A stretch of 64,000 nt of DNA from Balneola sp. (lineage in GTDB: Bacteria; Bacteroidota; Rhodothermia; Balneolales; Balneolaceae): the NCBI GenBank assembly GCA_017643645.1, contig JAEPNB010000005.1, positions 228,219 to 292,218 of the forward strand. Direction: 5' to 3'. Position numbers and translations under genes: made by a program. Below the pieces are notes generated by a model. It saw only the letters and a program-made list of their open reading frames with translations. It ran no database searches and was not told where the DNA came from. Every line of letters starts with the position of its first letter. Within the stretch, counting starts at the first letter, position 1. This document shows positions 60,753 to 64,000 of this stretch, one piece after another.

Positions 60753-61960
60753 TAACTTCCGATTTTGTAAACATTCGCTTTAGTCTCAGCGCCGTTGATA
60801 ATTCCGTTTAAGTGAATCGCCCAATTTTCTAAAGCAATGCGCTTTTCGTTCATGTAATCGTGGCGATCATAAACAGCCGTTACTTTACTGTCTCCAGCCA
60901 ATCCTTTATGATTTAATACCTTGCCTAATACGGTTCGATTAACCCCCATTTTAGCCATGAAACTTGCCGATGTACGGCGCAAATCGTGAATCCTAAAGTC
61001 AGTTACCTTTGAGGCTTTACTAACTCTTACAGCTGAATGTTGAAGCCATCCGATAGGCTCATTTACTCTTACTGTGGATTGAAATACATAATCGCTATCG
61101 CTATTAATTTCTTTCATCTCTTCGAGTAACTCTAAAGCAAAATCTGATAATGGTACATAGTGTGTACGCTTGGCTTTAGTCTCTTCTTCAGGAATTATCC
61201 AAGTATCATTATTTATATCAGTCCATTTCATTCGCCTTGTTTCTCCAAGCCTTTGTCCGGTTATCAAAAGCATCTTAAAAACTTGCTGAAAAGGAGTGTT
61301 TTCTAGTTCAAAGGCTTTCCATAGTTCAGCGATCTCTTTTTCTGAATACACTCTATCCCTTGTATTCTCTTCTCCTAATGGCTTCACAGTAGAAACTGGA
61401 TTGAACTCACAAAGCGCCTTTTTCATACCAAAGCTATACATACTTGAAAGGATAGCTCTTACTCTGTTTGATTGGATCGGCGCATCCTCTGCAATCTCTT
61501 CTAAAAATTCAATGATATTGATTCTGCTTAGTTCATTTATCTCAATGTCTCCAATCTCTGAAACAATGAAATTATCTATACGGCGCTTATAATCTTCTCG
61601 GGTCGATTTCTTTAATGTTGGTAGGTGTCTTTTTTTGTAAGTATCTGCAAGGTCTTTGATTGTGATTATCTCTCTGCGCCGTGAAAGCATTTTCTCTTTC
61701 TGTGGGTCTTTCTCTTGCTTTGCTTGCAAGTATAGTTCATCTGCAAGCGTTCGAGCTTTAGAAAGCGAAATAATAGGGTATTTGCCTATCGTATATCTTT
61801 TACTTGTACCGTGAACCCTATACCGATACACAAAGGTTTTATTTCCTTTTTTGGAAACCCGTAATACTAATCCTGGTTTTAGTTCATCACTTATTTCTAC
61901 TCTGCTTTTATCAGTAGAGAAGTTCCTAATAAATGAATCTGTAAGTTTTTGTGATGGCAT
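60752..61960 (-). CDS. Tyrosine-type site-specific integrase (P4-like)
   Basis: An N-terminal DUF4102-type arm-binding domain (SKKGNKTFVYRYRVHGTSKR, TIGKYPIISLSKAR) is followed by a core-binding domain and the catalytic domain. The catalytic set is R in ITGQRLGETRRMKW, HxxR in HDLRRTSASFMAKMG, and Y in VTAVYDRHDYM. It integrates the element at tRNA-Phe. The ATG at 61960 (MPSQKLTDSF) is preferred over the GTG at 61981, because paired GGGACAC arm-type sites lie just upstream, at 61975-61992. It lies next to attR. Confidence 0.95.
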   Translation of the reverse strand: MPSQKLTDSFIRNFSTDKSRVEISDELKPGLVLRVSKKGNKTFVYRYRVHGTSKRYTIGKYPIISLSKARTLADELYLQAKQEKDPQKEKMLSRRREIITIKDLADTYKKRHLPTLKKSTREDYKRRIDNFIVSEIGDIEINELSRINIIEFLEEIAEDAPIQSNRVRAILSSMYSFGMKKALCEFNPVSTVKPLGEENTRDRVYSEKEIAELWKAFELENTPFQQVFKMLLITGQRLGETRRMKWTDINNDTWIIPEEETKAKRTHYVPLSDFALELLEEMKEINSDSDYVFQSTVRVNEPIGWLQHSAVRVSKASKVTDFRIHDLRRTSASFMAKMGVNRTVLGKVLNHKGLAGDSKVTAVYDRHDYMNEKRIALENWAIHLNGIINGAETKANVYKIGS

Positions 61961-61974
61961 GGGTTTTACACTCT

Positions 61975-61992
61975 GGGACACACATGGGACAC
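61975..61992 (+). promoter_or_regulatory. Integrase arm-type sites, right pair
   Basis: GGGACAC twice with an 11-bp period (61975-61981 and 61986-61992) matches the left pair at 57264-57281. It overlaps the expected integrase promoter, so binding may autoregulate the integrase. Confidence 0.7.
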
Positions 61993-62109
61993 AGCAATAT
62001 GAAATGCTATGAAATTTTATTTGTCTAAATGTAATTTATAAACCGATATAAAACAATAGTATTAGAGATGTTCTGATTTCGTGTGATAACTTATGAAATA
62101 CTTAACTAT

Positions 62110-62157
62110 ACGGACTGAAAATCCGTGTGTCGGCGGTTCAATTCCGCCCGGTCCCAC
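62110..62157 (+). mobile_element. attR of the integrative element
   Basis: An exact 48-bp copy of the tRNA-Phe 3' part (57130-57177), without the 5' half, so it is no longer a tRNA gene. Confidence 0.95.
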
Positions 62158-62162
62158 CTTAG

Positions 62163-62193
62163 AGCCTCGATCATTTTTGATCGGGGCTTTTTT
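62163..62193 (+). terminator. Displaced original tRNA-Phe terminator
   Basis: AGCCTCGATCA pairs with TGATCGGGGCT (one wobble) around TTTT, followed by a T-run. It sits 5 bases after attR, where the host tRNA gene would have ended before integration. Confidence 0.85.
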
Positions 62194-62416
62194 GTTTTTA
62201 GGAAGCTCCATTTACAATCGATAGCTAAGTAATCTTTCGGGGCGCAGTAAATTAATAGCTTTGAGGTAGTTCACCCTTCCGCATAAATCTTCGTAAAGCT
62301 AGTCATAGAACTCTTCGCTGTTTAGAGCCGCTATTAATGTTTGTGCATAACCGCATATCTATGTGTTACATAGTTATTAAATAAGTAGTTATTTATATAA
62401 CAACAAACATTGAATT

Positions 62417-63802
62417 ATGAAAAAATTATCGTGGTTTTTGATTCCATTTGTAATGCTGCCTTTACTCAATCAGGTAAAGGGGCAGGAAATTATTCAATTT
62501 GATCTCAATGATCCTGCTTCACATATAGGACTAGATAAGAAATTAAGAAACGGAGATTGGTATCAGGTAAGGCTCAAAAACATAAACCTGAACGCATACA
62601 TGGTCAACGTTAGTATCGCAGATTCGTTTTACACTTTTACCTTGAAGACACCATCATTTAAAGATCTTCCAATGGACTTAATAAGCACGCTGTCATCAGA
62701 TTTGCTTTCCAGTATTGACATAAGTCTATTCGAGAGTGTTGACAAAGGCAACATAGAAACACTTTCTCAAAAATATTATTCCCGTGAACTAAGTCACTCC
62801 CCAAATAATCCGCTTGCAGAGCTAATACAAATCGCATCGTTAATGGAACAGGATATTTTCGATTTTAAAAACTTATATAACTCCAAAATGCAGGAAGTAA
62901 ATATCCAAAGAAATGAAGCAATTGTTGAGGGTGCAATTAATCAGAGTCTTAATGCTCTTTTTCAAAAAAATTTAAAAGAATTGCATTCTGAAATAGATTT
63001 GCTGAATCAAAAAATAAAAATATACTTACTGGCAGTAAATGATTTCTTGGTTCAGAATGCGGCTGCAATTTCAAAAGATCCTTTAAAAGCTGACGTAGAG
63101 AAATTAAAAGCATTCAATACTGAATTGGTAAAAAGTCAGAATAAACTAAATGAAGCTTTAAGTGCAGAAAAAATATCCTCAATGCTTCTTCAGAGCCGTT
63201 TCATTGATAAAAACAAGACAATGACTTACACCACAATGCCTCAGCGGTTTAATGGAACTAAAGCTACGGTGTCAGTGGTGTTGACTCCCAGAGACTCGAG
63301 TTATATGTTAAATGCTTATTCTACAAAGTTCGTGATCGATCAAAAGAAAAGCTTTTATTTTGGAACAGGGTTATCATTTTATATTGCCGGATTTTCAGAT
63401 CAAAACTTCTCAACAGTGAAAGAAACTTCTGCCACCGACACTACCTATTCTGTAGTTGCTGAAGATCCAACTAAGTTTGAAGTGGGAATCAGTAGTCTCT
63501 TACGTGCAGGTCTGTACCATCAATATGAAAATAGAGTAGAGCTTGGAGGACATCTTTCTTTTGGCCCCGGAGTTTCTATTTCTGAAAAAGTACGGCCCCG
63601 TATTTTATTTGGACTCGGAATTTCTATTGGCTCAGGAAAACATGCTGTTTCAATTGATGGTGGATTTATATTTGGCTCAGAGCAGCAGAAAAGCAATAGC
63701 ATAAACGACGGTGACATATTCTCTGAAAGACCTGAGAACCTTACTGTAAACACTCCAACAACAAGTTGGTTCGGTTCTTTTGGGTATATGTTGAAATTTT
63801 AA
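62417..63802 (+). CDS. Outer-membrane beta-barrel protein of unknown function
   Basis: A signal peptide (MKKLSWFLIPFVMLPLLNQVKGQ) is followed by an N-terminal region with coiled coils (residues about 150-250, for example LKELHSEIDLLNQKIKIYLL). A C-terminal beta-rich part of about 190 residues alternates hydrophobic strands (KSFYFGTGLSFYIAGFSD, RPRILFGLGISIGSGKHAVS) and ends SWFGSFGYMLKF, as in outer-membrane barrels. No family is recognised. The last 4 bases overlap a convergent gene. It lies just beyond the integrative element. Confidence 0.75.
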   Translation: MKKLSWFLIPFVMLPLLNQVKGQEIIQFDLNDPASHIGLDKKLRNGDWYQVRLKNINLNAYMVNVSIADSFYTFTLKTPSFKDLPMDLISTLSSDLLSSIDISLFESVDKGNIETLSQKYYSRELSHSPNNPLAELIQIASLMEQDIFDFKNLYNSKMQEVNIQRNEAIVEGAINQSLNALFQKNLKELHSEIDLLNQKIKIYLLAVNDFLVQNAAAISKDPLKADVEKLKAFNTELVKSQNKLNEALSAEKISSMLLQSRFIDKNKTMTYTTMPQRFNGTKATVSVVLTPRDSSYMLNAYSTKFVIDQKKSFYFGTGLSFYIAGFSDQNFSTVKETSATDTTYSVVAEDPTKFEVGISSLLRAGLYHQYENRVELGGHLSFGPGVSISEKVRPRILFGLGISIGSGKHAVSIDGGFIFGSEQQKSNSINDGDIFSERPENLTVNTPTTSWFGSFGYMLKF

Positions 63803-64000
63803 ACACATATATTAACTCCGACCCGATAAAATATATTCCGGCTCAGCTTTTCTGCATCCTTGTAGATGTCATGTAATTCGTTAACAGATAAATAGTGATC
63901 GTTCTGGAACAATTCGCCCTTGGTATTTAAGACGGAGAAGAGAACGTGATCCGGATGCGTCTGCGAAGCAGGAATAATCCTTTCTGGTGAAGAGTCTAAT
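63799..64000 (-). CDS. Partial gene, C-terminal 66 residues of an unknown protein
   Basis: On the minus strand an open frame runs in from the window edge and stops at TAA 63799-63801. It encodes a segment including QTHPDHVLFSVLNTKGELFQ and ends KLSRNIFYRVGVNICV. The frame stays open for all 66 visible codons and overlaps the barrel gene by 4 bp, as with other convergent pairs in this window. The protein is not recognised and its start is outside the window. Confidence 0.6.
   Translation of the reverse strand, partial: LDSSPERIIPASQTHPDHVLFSVLNTKGELFQNDHYLSVNELHDIYKDAEKLSRNIFYRVGVNICV

Larger units (their letters stand above)
61993..62416. other. Element right end, attR and following spacer
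   Basis: From 61993 to 62109 lies the integrase promoter region. attR is at 62110-62157 and the original tRNA terminator at 62163-62193. Bases 62194-62416 form a spacer before the beta-barrel gene with no feature seen. Confidence 0.6.

Overview
The window looks like a chromosome segment from a Balneolota/Rhodothermota-type relative of Bacteroidota. This is inferred from content. Two secreted proteins end in type IX secretion (T9SS) sorting domains with the NYPNPFNPST signature. There is a DUF3667 protein, an HU protein of the Bacteroidota kind, leucine dehydrogenase and gamma carbonic anhydrase, weak Shine-Dalgarno sites and moderate GC. No rRNA operon and no CRISPR array are present. One tRNA (Phe, GAA) was found.

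Layout: 1-12.9 kb carries housekeeping and envelope genes: the 3' part of smc, a DUF3667 protein, gamma carbonic anhydrase, hemW, an HU-TM-LysM fusion with a second HU-like gene, a conserved unknown, an S8 protease and fumarylacetoacetase. The 12.9-14.4 kb and 24.6-25.9 kb stretches are gene-free clusters of dispersed, hairpin-rich repeats that share several families. Between them lie a secreted metalloprotease, trhO, an RluA-family pseudouridine synthase whose 3' end is duplicated around a one-gene insert, and an AT-rich six-gene minus-strand cassette. That cassette encodes a MazG-like enzyme, a nuclease-helicase, an AbiJ/HEPN-like protein, a small unknown, a HigB-like toxin and a HigA-IrrE protein, and it looks like a defence island.

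25.9-41 kb is again core: metK, ruvB, ppk1, a sigma factor with a TPR membrane protein, scpA (partner of the SMC protein at the window start), an M28 peptidase, ftsY, a pgsA-like gene and a NUDIX hydrolase. Embedded here is a TPR-CHAT caspase-like protease divergent from a 37-residue Gly/Ser-rich peptide gene that has its own ribosome binding site and terminator. At 41-49 kb are a phosphoesterase/beta-barrel fusion behind a structured leader, a class III nucleotide cyclase next to a Pycsar-type membrane effector (DUF5706), and a clostripain-like lipoprotein. 49-56.7 kb is metabolic and repair: a thioredoxin-like protein, sugar dehydrogenase, Hsp33, leucine dehydrogenase and RecJ.

57.13-62.16 kb is a complete 4.98-kb integrative element in tRNA-Phe. 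It has 48-bp att repeats, paired integrase arm-type sites at both ends, a P4-type integrase, an AlpA-type regulator, a replication-protein candidate and five 17-bp iterons. Its plan resembles a minimal phage satellite (PICI-like) or replicating integrative plasmid. The window ends with a beta-barrel protein and the 3' end of a minus-strand gene.

The strongest candidates for new biology are the tRNA-Phe element, the cyclase/PycTM pair, the CHAT protease with its peptide, the defence cassette, and the HU-TM-LysM nucleoid-envelope fusion.
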